64,000 nucleotides of DNA from Streptomyces sp. WZ-12 (GCF_028898845.1 NZ_CP118574.1:1736001-1800000); one strand, 5' to 3'; shown: positions 1-9,769, counted from the stretch's first letter. Notes: generated by a model from the letters alone, not told the origin. Made by a program: numbers and translations.

Positions 1-903
1 GTGCGGGACGCCGGCGACGGCCGACTCCGGGTGGAGACCTCGCGGGGGACGTACGCGGCGCGGGCCGTGATCAACGCGACCGGGACCTGGGACCGGCCGT
101 TCTGGCCGCGGTTCCCGGGCCAGGAGGGTTTCCGCGGGCGGCAGTTGCACAGCGCGCAGTACCGCGGGCCGGAGGAGTTCCGCGGCGCCCGGGTGGTGGT
201 GGTCGGGGGCGGCACCTCCGCCGTCCAGCAGTTGATCGAGATCGCGCCGGTCGCGGCGGCGACGACCTGGGTGACCCGGCGGGAGCCGGTGTTCCGCAGC
301 GGGCCGTTCGGGCCGGACGAGGGGCGGGCCGCGGTGGCACTGGTCGAGGAGCGGGTCCGGCAGGGGCTGCCGCCGCGCAGCGTGGTGAGCGTGACCGGGC
401 TGGCGATGACCGAGACGGTCCGGCGGGCCCGCGAGGGCGGCGTCCTGGACCGGCTCCCGCTCTTCGCGCGGATCACCCCCGACGGGGTGGCCTGGGACGA
501 CGGCCGCACCGTCGAGGCCGACGCGCTGCTCTACGCGACCGGGTTCCGGGCCGCCCTCGACCACCTGGCGCCGCTGCGGCTGCGCGAGGCGGGCGGCGGC
601 ATCCGGCTGGCCGGGACGCGGGCGGAGCGCGACCCCCGGGTGCACCTCGTCGGCTACGGGCCCTCGGCCAGCACCATCGGCGCCAACCGGGCGGGGCGGG
701 CCGCGGTCCGGGAGATTCGGCGGCTGCTTGCGGGGACGGAGGCCGCGCCGCCGGGGCCCGGGCAGGGGAGTTGGGGCCCGGAGGACCCCGGTCCCGGCCC
801 GGCCCGCGCGCTTCGGGGAGGCGGTGCCGGCTACGCGGCCGGGGCGGCGGCCGACTCCCCCACCGGGACGCGGCTGAGCTCGGCCGCCCGCAGCTTGGCG
901 TAG
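1..903 (+). CDS. FAD-dependent monooxygenase/oxidoreductase, 5' end cut by window
   Basis: The reading frame is open from the first base, so the N-terminal FAD-binding Rossmann fold lies outside the window and the visible start is not real. The visible part has the second dinucleotide-binding motif [12 protein letters not shown] near residue 65, expected for NADPH in flavin-containing monooxygenase and CzcO-like proteins, and the late motif LLYATGFR near residue 178 that contacts FAD in this family. The protein probably hydroxylates a small substrate in the cytoplasm; the substrate cannot be read from sequence. Its last 73 bp overlap the convergent add gene, and the Gly/Pro-rich tail there looks like read-through rather than a domain. 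Confidence 0.75.
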   Translation: MRDAGDGRLRVETSRGTYAARAVINATGTWDRPFWPRFPGQEGFRGRQLHSAQYRGPEEFRGARVVVVGGGTSAVQQLIEIAPVAAATTWVTRREPVFRSGPFGPDEGRAAVALVEERVRQGLPPRSVVSVTGLAMTETVRRAREGGVLDRLPLFARITPDGVAWDDGRTVEADALLYATGFRAALDHLAPLRLREAGGGIRLAGTRAERDPRVHLVGYGPSASTIGANRAGRAAVREIRRLLAGTEAAPPGPGQGSWGPEDPGPGPARALRGGGAGYAAGAAADSPTGTRLSSAARSLA

Positions 904-2003
904 CCGGGGCGGATCACCTCGTTGATCAGGGCGGTGCGCTCGTCGAAGGGGAGGAACGCGGCCTTGGCGGCGTTGAGCGTGAACTCCTCCAGTTCGGCGG
1001 CGCGGTAGCCGAAGGTCCGTTGCAGGTGCTGGAACTCCCGCGTCATGGTGGTGCCGCTGACCAGGCGGTTGTCGGTGTTGAGGCAGACCCGGAAGCCGAG
1101 TCGGCGGAGCAGGTCGATGGGGTGCTCGGGGTAGCTGGTGGCGGCGCCGGTCTGGAGGTTGGAGGTCGGGCAGACCTCCAGCGCGATCCGCTGGTCGCGG
1201 ACGTAGGAGGCGAGGCGTCCGAGGGTGACGTTGCCGTCGGCGTCGACCGCGATGTCGTCGGTGATCCGGACCCCGTGGCCGATGCGGTGGGCGCCGCAGC
1301 GCAGCACCGCCTCGCGGATGGACTCGGCGCCGACCGCCTCGCCGGCGTGGATGGTCACCCGGGCGCCCTGGCTGCGGAGGTAGTCGAAGGCGTCGGCGTG
1401 CCGGGCGGCGGGGTTGCCGATCTCGCCGCCGGCGATGTCGAAGCCGGCCACCCCGCGGTCGCGGTGGGCGACGGCGAGTTCGGCGATCTCCCGCGCGCGC
1501 TCGGCGTGCCGCATGGCGCACAGCAGGGTGCCGACGCGGATCCGCCGGCCGGTCGCCGCGGCGCGCCGCTCCCCCTCGCGGAAGCCGGCGTTGACCGCCT
1601 CGACGACCTCGTCGAGGGTCAGGCCGCCGGTGAGGTGCTGCTCGGGGGCGTACCGGACCTCGGCGTAGACCACGCCGTCGGCGGCCAGGTCCTCGGCACA
1701 CTCCGCCGCGATCCGGTACAGCGCCTCGGCGGTCTGCATCACGGCGCAGGTGTGCGCGAACGTCTCCAAGTACCGCTCCAGGGAACCGGAGTCGGCGGCG
1801 TCCCGGAACCAGGCCGCCAGCTCGGCCGGATCGGTGCTCGGCAGCGCCCGGTAGCCGAGGGCGCCGGCCAGCTCGATGATCGTCTCCGGACGCAGGCCAC
1901 CGTCGAGGTGATCGTGGAGCAGCACCTTGGGGGCGCGGCGGATCCACTCCGGGGCGAGCACATCGGTGGACTGCGGGGCAAGCAACTTGTCAGACAACGT
2001 CAT
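831..2003 (-). CDS. add: Adenosine deaminase
   Basis: 390-residue cytoplasmic zinc hydrolase that deaminates adenosine or deoxyadenosine to inosine in purine salvage. The N-terminal HDHLDG motif supplies two metal-binding histidines. TIHAGE carries the third metal histidine and the catalytic glutamate, HRIGHG follows, and LNTDNR supplies the late metal-binding aspartate. Length is usual for the longer actinobacterial ADA type. The ATG at 2003 is chosen because the family alignment begins there; the frame continues further upstream without a credible ribosome site. A palindrome matching the probable operator of the neighbouring GntR regulator falls in codons 3-6, suggesting repression of add by that regulator. 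Confidence 0.93.
   Translation of the reverse strand: MTLSDKLLAPQSTDVLAPEWIRRAPKVLLHDHLDGGLRPETIIELAGALGYRALPSTDPAELAAWFRDAADSGSLERYLETFAHTCAVMQTAEALYRIAAECAEDLAADGVVYAEVRYAPEQHLTGGLTLDEVVEAVNAGFREGERRAAATGRRIRVGTLLCAMRHAERAREIAELAVAHRDRGVAGFDIAGGEIGNPAARHADAFDYLRSQGARVTIHAGEAVGAESIREAVLRCGAHRIGHGVRITDDIAVDADGNVTLGRLASYVRDQRIALEVCPTSNLQTGAATSYPEHPIDLLRRLGFRVCLNTDNRLVSGTTMTREFQHLQRTFGYRAAELEEFTLNAAKAAFLPFDERTALINEVIRPGYAKLRAAELSRVPVGESAAAPAA
1987..1997. promoter_or_regulatory. Putative GntR operator inside the start of add
   Basis: Palindrome TTGTCAGACAA, read on the minus strand as TTGTCTGACAAG, covers codons 3-6 of add. The same 12-mer occurs at 3003-3014 near the GntR gene. Symmetrical TTGTC/GACAA half-sites are of the kind bound by HutC-subfamily GntR proteins. 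Because this copy is also coding, its role is inferred from the exact second copy. Confidence 0.45.
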
Positions 2004-2092
2004 GGGGCGCGAGTATGACACGTCCCGCCGCCACCGGGCGACCGGGTATCGCCGGGTGAACGGGCCGGGCGTGCTGCGGGGGTTCCGGGGCG

Positions 2093-2839
2093 TCAGCGCG
2101 CCTGCCACACCGGGAGCGCGGGGGCGCCCGGCGGCACCATGTGCTTGGCGGCCAGCAGCGGGGTGCGGTCGAGCCGTACGACCTGGGTGACCAGGACGCC
2201 GGGGGTGTCCGCGGGGCGGCCCAACTGGGCGCCGCGCTGCCTGCCGAGGGTGGTGGCCACGATGGTGCTGCCGCCGGTCAGCGGCAGCCCCCGCCCGGCG
2301 TCCAGCAGCAGCCGCAGCATCGACGAGGTCCGCCCGTCGGGCCCGTCGAACGCCGCGACGGCGTCCGGCAGCAGCTCCGCGACGGTCTCGTCCGCGGCCC
2401 ACTCCTGGGTCAGGCAGACCGGCACGCCGTCGACCTCGATCACGCTCTCCCAGAAGCGCACCTCGCCGTGGGCCGGCAGGACCAGGTGCTGGGTGGAGAA
2501 GTCGGTGGGCTCCTCGCGGGTCCGGGCCAGCGGCACGGTCGCGGTCTGCCGCCCCTCCCCCAGCAGTTGCTCCACCGGCTTGAGGAACTCGAAGCCGCGC
2601 GGCGGCAGATGGCGGCTGACCGTGCGGCCCACCCCGCGCCGCACCGTGATCACGCCGTCCTCCTGGAGCAGGATCAGCGCCTCGCGCAACGCGGGCCGGC
2701 CGACGCCCAGTTCGGCGGCGAGCCGGGGCTCGGTGGGCAGGGTGGAGCCCGGCGGGTAGGTGCCGGCGCGGATGGCCTCGACCATCCGCTCGTAGAGCGC
2801 GACGACGGGCCGTCGCCGCTGGGGTTGTCCGGCAGCCAT
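2093..2839 (-). CDS. GntR-family regulator (HutC/UTRA type)
   Basis: 248 residues. Residues 10-75 form a GntR winged helix: [20 protein letters not shown] and [16 protein letters not shown] are family hallmarks, followed by the wing [14 protein letters not shown]. The rest, about residues 95-245, resembles a UTRA ligand-binding domain and ends in the usual late strand motif around [19 protein letters not shown]. It lies between add and a transporter on the same strand, so a purine nucleoside or related metabolite is a reasonable ligand, but this is inference. Two copies of TTGTCTGACAAG nearby are its likely operators and suggest autoregulation plus control of add. Confidence 0.85.
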   Translation of the reverse strand: MAAGQPQRRRPVVALYERMVEAIRAGTYPPGSTLPTEPRLAAELGVGRPALREALILLQEDGVITVRRGVGRTVSRHLPPRGFEFLKPVEQLLGEGRQTATVPLARTREEPTDFSTQHLVLPAHGEVRFWESVIEVDGVPVCLTQEWAADETVAELLPDAVAAFDGPDGRTSSMLRLLLDAGRGLPLTGGSTIVATTLGRQRGAQLGRPADTPGVLVTQVVRLDRTPLLAAKHMVPPGAPALPVWQAR

Positions 2840-3002
2840 ATCCCTCTCCCGAATCCGTGGTCGGACCGGCCGCCGAGCTCGCAGGCCGTCCGCGTGCGCC
2901 GCACCGGACGGCTACGCCCCGTGCCACGAGAGGAGTTTCGCATCGATCGGTGCCCTGCTGGCGCCCCGCCGACCCGGTGCGCGCGGCCCCGTTCCAACGC
3001 TT

Positions 3003-3015
3003 CTTGTCTGACAAG
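3003..3015. promoter_or_regulatory. Putative GntR operator upstream of the regulator
   Basis: Perfect palindrome CTTGTCTGACAAG lies in the 218-bp gap between the transporter stop and the start of the GntR gene, 164 bp upstream of the latter. It repeats exactly the sequence found in the first codons of add. Nothing else in the gap stands out. Confidence 0.5.
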
Positions 3016-3057
3016 ATTGTCCGAGGCCGCGGGCGCCCTCCGCGTGTGACGGGCCCT

Positions 3058-4368
3058 TCAGCGCTCCAGCGGCCGCCGCGCGGTCTCCGGGAGCATCAGG
3101 TAGACGACGAAGGACACCAGGCAGAGCGCGGAGACGTACCAGGGGAAGAGGTCCGGGTGGCCGGCCTGCTTGAACCACGTGCCGACGTAGGGGGCGGTGC
3201 CGCCGAAGAGGGCGACGGTGACGGAGTACGGGAAGCCGATGCCGGCGGCGCGCACCCGGGCCGGGAAGATCTCGGCGTTCACCGCGGCGGCGATCGAGGT
3301 GTAACCGGTGAGCAGCACCATGCCGACGCACTGCACCAGCAGCAGGGAGGCGAACGCGTCGGTGACCAGGTGGAGCAGCGGCACCGCCAGCACGGCGAAG
3401 CCCAGCGCGAAGGTGAGCAGCAGCGGCTTGCGTCCGATGCGGTCCGAGAGCAGGCCGCCGAGCGGTTGCAGCACCGCGAAGAAGGCCAGCGACAGGGTGC
3501 CGACCAGGAGCGCGTCGCCCTTGTCGAAACCGGCGTTGACCTGGGCGTAGGTGGGCAGGTAGGTGGTCCAGGTGTAGTAGGCGAGGGTGGCGCCGGCGGT
3601 GATGCCGCAGATGAGGAGCGACTGCCGGGGGTAGCGGCGCAGGGCCTCGAAGAGGCCGGGGCGGTCGGCCGGTTCCCCGTCTTGGACGGGGGTGAGGGTC
3701 TCCCGGGCGCCGCGCCGGATCCACAGGCCGAGCAGGCTCAGCAGGGCACCGCCGAGGAAGGCGATCCGCCAGCCCCACCGGCCCATTTGGTCGTCGGTGA
3801 GCAGCGCGGCGAGCAGCGCGCCGACGCCGGAGGCGAGCAGTTGGCCGACGGTGGTGGAGATGTACTGGAAGCTGGAGAACAGGCCGCGCCGGCCCGGCCC
3901 GGCGGACTCGACCAGGAACGTGGTGGAGGCCGCGAACTCGCCGCCCACCGAAAGCCCTTGGACCAGCCGCGCGAGGACCAGCACGACCGGGGCGAGCAGT
4001 CCGGTCGCCGCGTAGGTGGGGGTGAGCGCGACCAGCAGACTGCCGCCGCCCATCAGCAGGATGGTGAGGGTCAGGGCGGTGCGCCGGCCGCGCCGGTCGG
4101 CGACCGCGCCCATCAGCAGCCCGCCGACCGGGCGCATGAAGAAGCCGACGGCGAAGACCGCGAAGGTGGACAGCAGCGGCACCAGGGAGTTGCCGGCGTC
4201 CTTGGGGAAGACCTGGTCGGCGAAGTAGACCGCCAGGAAGGAGTAGGCGTACCAGTCGTACCACTCCACGGCGTTGCCGATGGAGGCGGCGGCCAACTGC
4301 CGTGTGCGCGACGGCGGGCGGGCACCGCCGGGCGCCCGGTCCTCCGCTATGGGCTGTGCGTTCGACAT
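3058..4368 (-). CDS. MFS transporter, metabolite:H+ symporter (MHS) family
   Basis: 436 residues with about 12 hydrophobic segments. The first helix region [20 protein letters not shown], the loop [13 protein letters not shown] and the segment [19 protein letters not shown] are typical of MHS-family permeases such as KgtP and ProP, which import organic acids or small osmolytes with protons. It is divergent from lutABC with 266 bp between the two starts, so lactate or another carboxylate is a plausible substrate; a purine-related substrate is the alternative given add and gntR downstream. Start ATG at 4368 gives the usual short cytoplasmic N-terminus. Confidence 0.88.
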   Translation of the reverse strand: MSNAQPIAEDRAPGGARPPSRTRQLAAASIGNAVEWYDWYAYSFLAVYFADQVFPKDAGNSLVPLLSTFAVFAVGFFMRPVGGLLMGAVADRRGRRTALTLTILLMGGGSLLVALTPTYAATGLLAPVVLVLARLVQGLSVGGEFAASTTFLVESAGPGRRGLFSSFQYISTTVGQLLASGVGALLAALLTDDQMGRWGWRIAFLGGALLSLLGLWIRRGARETLTPVQDGEPADRPGLFEALRRYPRQSLLICGITAGATLAYYTWTTYLPTYAQVNAGFDKGDALLVGTLSLAFFAVLQPLGGLLSDRIGRKPLLLTFALGFAVLAVPLLHLVTDAFASLLLVQCVGMVLLTGYTSIAAAVNAEIFPARVRAAGIGFPYSVTVALFGGTAPYVGTWFKQAGHPDLFPWYVSALCLVSFVVYLMLPETARRPLER

Positions 4369-4634
4369 GGTCCGTGAACCCCCGGTTCTTCTCCTCGGCC
4401 TGCTGCTGGGGCAGGATGGCCCGAAAGGTGATCATGTACCGGCGAGGCGGCTGTACGCCAGGGGTGCGGCGGTGGCGTCGTGGCCGTCATACCGTGGCAA
4501 GGCGCCGGCAACGGTGCGGCAACGCGGCGGCAACACCCGGCCCGCGCCGCCCCCGAGGCGGTGGCCCGCCCGCCGCGGCCCGGTACCGGCCGACCGCCGG
4601 CGGGACCGCCGGGAGGAGAGCGAGGAGGCACACC

Positions 4635-5417
4635 GTGCGGGTAGCACTGTTCGTCACCTGCATCAACGACACGCTCCGACCACGGACCGGGCAGGCGGTG
4701 GTGACGCTGCTGGAGCGGCTGGGCGTCGAGGTCGACTTCCCCGATGCGCAGAGCTGTTGCGGCCAGCCGCAGTTCAACACCGGCTACCGGCACGCCACCG
4801 AGCCGCTGGTGCGCCGCTTCGACCGGGCGTTCGCGGACTACGAGTACGTGGTGACCCCGTCCGGCTCCTGTGCGGCGATGGTGCGGGACAACTACCCGCG
4901 GATCGCGGCGCGGGCCGCGGCGGAGGGGCGCGGCAGGGAGCTGGCCGGGGCCGCGGCGCGGGCGGTGCCCAAGACCTACGAGCTGACGGAGTTCCTGGTG
5001 GACGTGCTGGGGGTGACCGACGTCGGCGCGTACTACCCGCACACCGTCACCTACCACCCGACCTGCCACGGGCTGCGGTTGCTGGGGCTCGGCGACCGGC
5101 CGCGACGGCTGCTGGAGCGGGTGCGGGGGCTGACGCTCAAGGAGTTGCCGGGCGCCGAGGAGTGCTGCGGGTTCGGCGGGACGTTCGCGGTGAAGAACCC
5201 GGCGGTGTCGGCCGCGATGGGCGCCGACAAGGTCCGGGCGGTCACCGGGACCGGCGCGGAGGCGGTGTGCACGGTGGACAACTCCTGTCTGCTGCACCTC
5301 GGGGGCATGCTCACCCGGCAGGGATCGCCGGTCCGCCCGGTGCACCTGGCCGAGATCCTGGCCAGCACGGAGGCCGATGCCCAGCGCAGTGGGGCCGCGA
5401 AAGAGGGGGTCCGATGA
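4635..5417 (+). CDS. lutA: L-lactate utilization protein LutA (Cys-rich Fe-S oxidoreductase)
   Basis: 260 residues with two CCG-type cysteine-rich domains that bind Fe-S or heterodisulfide-like clusters: SCCGQPQFNTG and PSGSC in the first half, YHPTCHG and ECCGFGGTFAVK in the second. LutA works with LutB and LutC in the cytoplasm to oxidise L-lactate to pyruvate. The GTG at 4635 has a strong GAGGAGG site just upstream. The stop overlaps the lutB start (ATGA), so the three genes are translationally coupled. No lactate-sensing regulator is adjacent, although the divergent transporter shares the promoter region. Confidence 0.92.
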   Translation: MRVALFVTCINDTLRPRTGQAVVTLLERLGVEVDFPDAQSCCGQPQFNTGYRHATEPLVRRFDRAFADYEYVVTPSGSCAAMVRDNYPRIAARAAAEGRGRELAGAAARAVPKTYELTEFLVDVLGVTDVGAYYPHTVTYHPTCHGLRLLGLGDRPRRLLERVRGLTLKELPGAEECCGFGGTFAVKNPAVSAAMGADKVRAVTGTGAEAVCTVDNSCLLHLGGMLTRQGSPVRPVHLAEILASTEADAQRSGAAKEGVR

Positions 5418-6907
5418 GCCGCAGCTTCCTCGGCATGCCGGCGTTCCCGCGGGCCGCGGCACTCTCCACCCGGGACACCCGGCTGCGGGCCAACCTCACC
5501 CACGCCACCCACACCATCCGCGACAAACGGGCCGGTGCGGTGGCCGAGTTGGACGACTGGGCACAGTTGCGGGCCGCGGGCGCCGCGATCAAGGACCGCA
5601 CGCTCCGCCATCTCGACCACTACCTGGAACGGTTGGAGGAGTCGGTGACGGCCGCCGGTGGCCGGGTGCACTGGGCGGCGGACGCCGACGAGGCCAACCG
5701 GATCGTGACCCGGCTGGTCCGGGAGACCGGCGAACGTGAGGTCGTCAAGGTCAAGTCGATGGCGACGCAGGAGATCGGGCTCAACGAGGCGCTGGCGCAG
5801 GCGGGCATCCGGGCCTACGAGACGGATCTGGCGGAGCTGATCGTGCAGCTCGGCGACGACCTGCCGTCGCACATCCTGGTGCCGGCGATCCACCGCAACC
5901 GCGGGGAGATCCGCGACATCTTCCGCCGGGAGATGGGCCGTTGGGGCCGCCCGGCCCCCGAGGGGTTGTCCGACTCCCCCGCCGAGCTGGCGGAGGCGGC
6001 CCGGCTGCATCTGCGGGAGAAGTTCCTGACCGCGAAGGTGGGGATCTCCGGCGCCAACTTCATGGTCGCCGAGAGCGGCACGCTGGTGGTCGTGGAGTCC
6101 GAGGGCAACGGCCGGATGTGCCTGACCCTGCCGGAGACCCTGATCTCCATCGTCGGCATCGAGAAGGTGGTGCCGACCTGGCAGGACCTGGAGGTCTTCC
6201 TCCAGTTGCTGCCCCGCTCCTCGACGGCCGAGCGGATGAACCCGTACACCACCACCTGGACCGGGACCACCGACGGCGACGGGCCGCGGACCTTCCACCT
6301 CGTGCTGCTCGACAACGGCCGGACCGACACCCTGGCGGACACCGTGGGCCGGCAGGCGCTGCGCTGCATCCGCTGCTCGGCCTGCCTGAACGTCTGCCCG
6401 GTGTACGAGCGGGCCGGCGGGCACGCGTACGGGTCCCCCTATCCGGGGCCGATCGGGGCCATCCTCACACCCCAACTACGCGGCATCACCGGCCCGTTGG
6501 AACAGTCGCTGCCGTACGCGTCGTCGCTGTGCGGGGCGTGCTACGAGGTGTGTCCGGTGGCCATCGACATCCCCGAGGTGCTGGTGCACCTGCGGGAGCG
6601 GGTGGTGGAGGGCGGCCCGGTCACCCGGCGCGGGGCGCGGGTCGTCCTCAAGCCGGCGAAGGGCCACGCCGCGGAGCGGGCCGCGATGCGGGCCGCGGCC
6701 TGGGCGTTCGATCATCCGGGGGCGCTGCGCGGCGGGATGCGGCTGGCCGCACGGACCCGGCGGCTGCATCCCGGGCGGCTGCCGGGTCCGGGCCGGGCCT
6801 GGTCCGACACCCGCGCGCTGCCGGCGGTGCCCGCCGAGTCGTTCCGCGACTGGTGGCAACGCACCCGGGGCGGAGCCGACCGGTCGAGGCGAGGAGGCGT
6901 CAAGTGA
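5414..6907 (+). CDS. lutB: L-lactate utilization protein LutB (LUD domain plus ferredoxin domain)
   Basis: 497 residues. The N-terminal two thirds is a LUD domain (ILVPAIHRNRGEIRDIF, then VGISGANFMVAESGTLVVVE). The C-terminal third carries two 4Fe-4S motifs, CIRCSACLNVCPVY near residue 317 and CGACYEVCPVAIDIP near residue 372. It passes electrons from lactate oxidation together with LutA and LutC. The ATGA overlap with lutA and GTGA overlap with lutC fix both ends. The length is normal and no residues look damaged. Confidence 0.94.
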   Translation: MSRSFLGMPAFPRAAALSTRDTRLRANLTHATHTIRDKRAGAVAELDDWAQLRAAGAAIKDRTLRHLDHYLERLEESVTAAGGRVHWAADADEANRIVTRLVRETGEREVVKVKSMATQEIGLNEALAQAGIRAYETDLAELIVQLGDDLPSHILVPAIHRNRGEIRDIFRREMGRWGRPAPEGLSDSPAELAEAARLHLREKFLTAKVGISGANFMVAESGTLVVVESEGNGRMCLTLPETLISIVGIEKVVPTWQDLEVFLQLLPRSSTAERMNPYTTTWTGTTDGDGPRTFHLVLLDNGRTDTLADTVGRQALRCIRCSACLNVCPVYERAGGHAYGSPYPGPIGAILTPQLRGITGPLEQSLPYASSLCGACYEVCPVAIDIPEVLVHLRERVVEGGPVTRRGARVVLKPAKGHAAERAAMRAAAWAFDHPGALRGGMRLAARTRRLHPGRLPGPGRAWSDTRALPAVPAESFRDWWQRTRGGADRSRRGGVK

Positions 6908-7560
6908 GCAGCAGGGACGTGGTGTTGGCGCGGGTACGGCGGGCGCTGGCCGATGTGCCGCGGGGCGAGGGGCCCTACGATCCACCGGTCCCCCGCGACT
7001 ACCACCGGGTGCACGGGTCGCGGACGACCGAGGAGACCGTGGAACTGCTCGCGGAGCATCTGGCGGACTACCGGGCGGTGGTGCACCGCTGCGCCGCCGA
7101 CGACCTGCCGGCGCTCATCGGCCGGCTGTTGGCCGAGCGCGGGGCGCGGACGGTGGTGGTGCCGCCGGGGCTGGACCCGCGGTGGCTCTCCGTCGCCGAG
7201 GCGGCCCAGGTCCCGGACCGGGCCGCGGACACCGCGCGCGAACTGGACGCCGTGGACAGCGTGGTGACCGGGTGCGCGCTGGCCGTCGCGGAGACCGGCA
7301 CGCTGGTGCTGGACGGCGGTCCGGACCAGGGCCGGCGCCGGATCACCCTCGTCCCGGACCACCACATCTGTGTCGTGTGCGTTCCGGACCAGGTGGTCGG
7401 GTCGGTCCCGGAGGCGCTGCCGCGGCTCTCCCCGGAGCGCCCGCTGACCTGGATCTCCGGGCCGTCCGCCACCAGCGACATCGAGCTGGACCGGGTGGAG
7501 GGGGTGCACGGCCCGCGAACGCTGGAGGTCGTCTTGGCAAGTGGCCCTGCGGCCGGCTGA
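6904..7560 (+). CDS. lutC: L-lactate utilization protein LutC (LUD domain)
   Basis: 218-residue single-domain LUD protein and last gene of the lutABC operon. Family features include TGCALAVAETGTLVLDGGPDQ and LVPDHHICVV in the C-terminal half, corresponding to the conserved ETGT and VPD-H elements. The GTG at 6904 overlaps the lutB stop by 4 bp. Immediately after the stop begins an array of 65-bp tandem repeats, then the inverted-repeat end of the integrated element, so lutC is the last intact chromosomal gene before the insertion. Confidence 0.93.
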   Translation: MSSRDVVLARVRRALADVPRGEGPYDPPVPRDYHRVHGSRTTEETVELLAEHLADYRAVVHRCAADDLPALIGRLLAERGARTVVVPPGLDPRWLSVAEAAQVPDRAADTARELDAVDSVVTGCALAVAETGTLVLDGGPDQGRRRITLVPDHHICVVCVPDQVVGSVPEALPRLSPERPLTWISGPSATSDIELDRVEGVHGPRTLEVVLASGPAAG

Positions 7561-7840
7561 GCCGGGCCGCTGCGCAGGGCTTGCTCCCCACGCTGCCGAC
7601 TTTCCCGCCATGGCGCCTGCGGCGGGCCGGGCCGCTGCGCGGGGCTTGCTCCCCACGCTGCCGACTTTCCCGCCATGGCGCCTGCGGCGGGCCGGGCCGC
7701 TGCGCGGGGCTTGCTCCCCACGCTGCCGACTTTCCCACCATGGCGCCTGCGGCGGGCCGGGCCGCTGCGCAGGGCTTGCTGCCCACGTTGCTGGCTTTCC
7801 CGCCATGGCGCCTGCGGCGGGCCGGGCCGCTGCGCGGGGC
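7561..7840. repeat. 65-bp tandem repeat array (four full units plus 20 bp)
   Basis: A 65-bp unit starting GCCGGGCCGCTGCGC begins at 7561, 7626, 7691 and 7756, with a 20-bp fifth copy at 7821. Units differ at only a few positions, mostly in the fourth. 65 is not a multiple of three, so the apparent reading frames through the array are artefacts. The array directly follows the lutC stop and ends 29 bp before the element. It is not CRISPR: repeats are contiguous without spacers. It may act as a variable-number tandem repeat or transcriptional end region. Confidence 0.9.
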
Positions 7841-7869
7841 CGTCGGCTGCGGTGACGGGCCTCCGGGGT

Positions 7870-7964
7870 GGGGGAGTAGAGAGAGACCCCAGATTCTGTC
7901 CGATCGTTGCGTACGTCAACGACTCTGGCGCTCCGGGGCATGCGAACGGCCACCCTCTGTGAGG
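7870..7964 (+). repeat. Left terminal inverted repeat, 95 bp
   Basis: Begins GGGGGAGTAGAGAGAGACCC and is identical, base for base, to the reverse complement of 23985-24079. Just inside the identity lies a hairpin, CCACCCTC followed after a short loop by GAGGGTGG (about 7950-7971), also present at the other end with a shorter loop. The hairpin lies beyond the stop of the leftmost gene and could also terminate its transcription. Confidence 0.95.
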
Positions 7965-7989
7965 AGGGTGGCCGTCGGGTCGTCAAGCA

Positions 7990-9330
7990 TCAAGCGAACC
8001 ACGCAGATGGGGTAACCAATCGGGCCCGCTCGTAAAGTTCCCGTGCAGCATGGTTTTTGAGGTGGGGGCGAATTCGCGTATACATAGATCGAATACGGTC
8101 GTCCGCACGGCCGGATTGAACACTCGGATAGTCATCAAGGGCGAGATTCCAGGTCTCGCAAGCTGCCTCAAGGTGTCCAATTTCTAGCTGACGCTCGGCC
8201 AGGGTGCACCGGTGGCGGACACGTGCACGTCGATACACACCCTGCCGTTGTCGGTCCGACTGCTCCAATGCGCTAACTGACCCAACCGTGTCGCCGAGTT
8301 CATACCGAACTTGACTCACGTGGTAGAGCAGTGACGACGGATCGTAAGAACCGAAAGCCTTTGCTCGGGATTCCGCCTTTTCCATAGCTGTCTCAGCTTC
8401 CCGGATATACGTCAACGCGTTACCGCTGTCACCGATCTGAGCTGAGGCGTGGGCCTGCTGACCAGAAAGGAAGGCACGCATCCTTGGGCCGGCATTTGGT
8501 GATGCGGACGCGGCGGCATCAGCCAACCGCATGGCTTGTCGCCCGTGTCCAAGGTCTACTGCTTGAACACTCATACCCCGCAGAGTTGTGCAGTACGTCA
8601 AATGATCCTCAGACGCACCGGCAAGTTCCAGCGCCTTTACGTAATACTGCTGGGCCAGCCCATGAACCCCTTCGTCAACGGCCATGTACCCAGTTAGGTA
8701 ACACAAGTCGGACGCAGCCGACATCATCGCTTTACGCACTGATTCGGGGGCATCGGCCTTGAGGTACGGAGCGACTGTATTCACGAGGAACGCCGCCGCC
8801 ATCGGCCGAGCATGACGGCCGCCGAACTGGTCATCAAGGTCGGAAATTCGCTCGGTCATTGCGATGACCATTTCAACTTCAGGCATTCCTACGCGCTGAG
8901 TCTGGCCCGTCTGCACAGCCTCCATTCGACCGACAACATCAGGCCAGCCTGGCACGTTGAGGGCGACAGAGAAAAGTCCAGCCTCAATAACGCTGCGGCG
9001 TGAAGGGTCCATGTCTTCCCTCCCCAAATCAACAAGCCCTTCCACGGAATTCGCACTGACATGCGATTGATTTGGGGGTGACGGAAACCCTGCCTCACTG
9101 TGCGTGACAGGGCGACCAAGTCTCCGAGCCAGGGCTTCCAAGATCAGTGTTCGAGTGCCCTCCCGTGGCATGTGGCCCTTGAGCCATTGGTGAACGGATG
9201 GCTCCCGGTACTTCACGGGCGTTCGCCGTTCGGTGCCGATGCGGTTGACCTCTTGTGCGAACTGACGGAGCGTCCAGCCAGTCTCACGGTGCAGTCGCTC
9301 AAGACCTCTGTTCGGTTCAGGCGTACCCAC
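7990..9330 (-). CDS. XRE-type helix-turn-helix regulator with TPR-like C-terminus
   Basis: 446 residues. The N-terminal 15-60 form an HTH of the Streptomyces XRE kind (TLRQFAQEVNRI, then SVHQWLKGHMP and LEALARRLGRPV). The remaining 380 residues are helical, TPR-like repeats, as in many actinobacterial regulators that respond to peptides or stress. The GTG at 9330 is the only start that includes the HTH. It is transcribed toward the left inverted repeat and divergently from the small genes at 9551-10696. It may maintain lysogeny or control those genes; this is inferred only from position. Codon use is closer to the host than that of the replication genes. Confidence 0.8.
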   Translation of the reverse strand: MGTPEPNRGLERLHRETGWTLRQFAQEVNRIGTERRTPVKYREPSVHQWLKGHMPREGTRTLILEALARRLGRPVTHSEAGFPSPPNQSHVSANSVEGLVDLGREDMDPSRRSVIEAGLFSVALNVPGWPDVVGRMEAVQTGQTQRVGMPEVEMVIAMTERISDLDDQFGGRHARPMAAAFLVNTVAPYLKADAPESVRKAMMSAASDLCYLTGYMAVDEGVHGLAQQYYVKALELAGASEDHLTYCTTLRGMSVQAVDLGHGRQAMRLADAAASASPNAGPRMRAFLSGQQAHASAQIGDSGNALTYIREAETAMEKAESRAKAFGSYDPSSLLYHVSQVRYELGDTVGSVSALEQSDRQRQGVYRRARVRHRCTLAERQLEIGHLEAACETWNLALDDYPSVQSGRADDRIRSMYTRIRPHLKNHAARELYERARLVTPSAWFA

Positions 9331-9550
9331 GTGCGCTCAACTCCTCGGACTGGTCGGGCACTTAAAGCTCTTAAAAGCCACTCCCGTTGCCACGGTACCG
9401 CTGTGCACGGCAGTCGAGTTGCCTAGAGCGAGCACAGACCACCCGTCAAAGCGTCACCCACACCCAACGTGGGGCCCCAGGTACGGGACACCCCGGCGAC
9501 CGTCCGCACGGCCCCGGGGCATGGTCACCAACCGCTAGGAGGTTGACGAC

Positions 9551-9769
9551 ATGCGCCAACATAGCGCGTGGATCATCGAACTGGTCTTGAAAGTCTTACT
9601 GCCCGCACAAGGGCGTCACCGGTCCACCAACCAACCGCCCACCACCAAACGCCCGGACACGCCGCAGGAGCGGCGGTTGCAGCGTTCCCGGCGGCGGGCG
9701 GTGTGGCTGGCGACGGTCGGAGTCGATGCCGGGCCGCGTTGGATTCACGGTGTGGAGGTGGCTGGCTAA
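9551..9769 (+). CDS. Small basic hypothetical protein
   Basis: 72 residues, rich in Arg and Pro, with no recognised domain. The ATG at 9551 follows AGGAGG at a good distance. The stop overlaps the next start (TAATG), so it heads a coupled run of four small genes divergent from the XRE regulator. Such short strings beside XRE regulators are common in Streptomyces accessory DNA. Function unknown. Confidence 0.6.
   Translation: MRQHSAWIIELVLKVLLPAQGRHRSTNQPPTTKRPDTPQERRLQRSRRRAVWLATVGVDAGPRWIHGVEVAG

Noticed and set aside
831..3014. One very long minus-strand frame read as an add fusion protein
   Set aside because: The part beyond 2003 is antisense-like, Arg/Pro-rich and in a different frame from the GntR gene; add alone explains the 3' part.
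7561..7840. Repeat array considered as a CRISPR because a Cas1 gene is nearby
   Set aside because: Units are contiguous 65-mers without unique spacers and lie outside the element.
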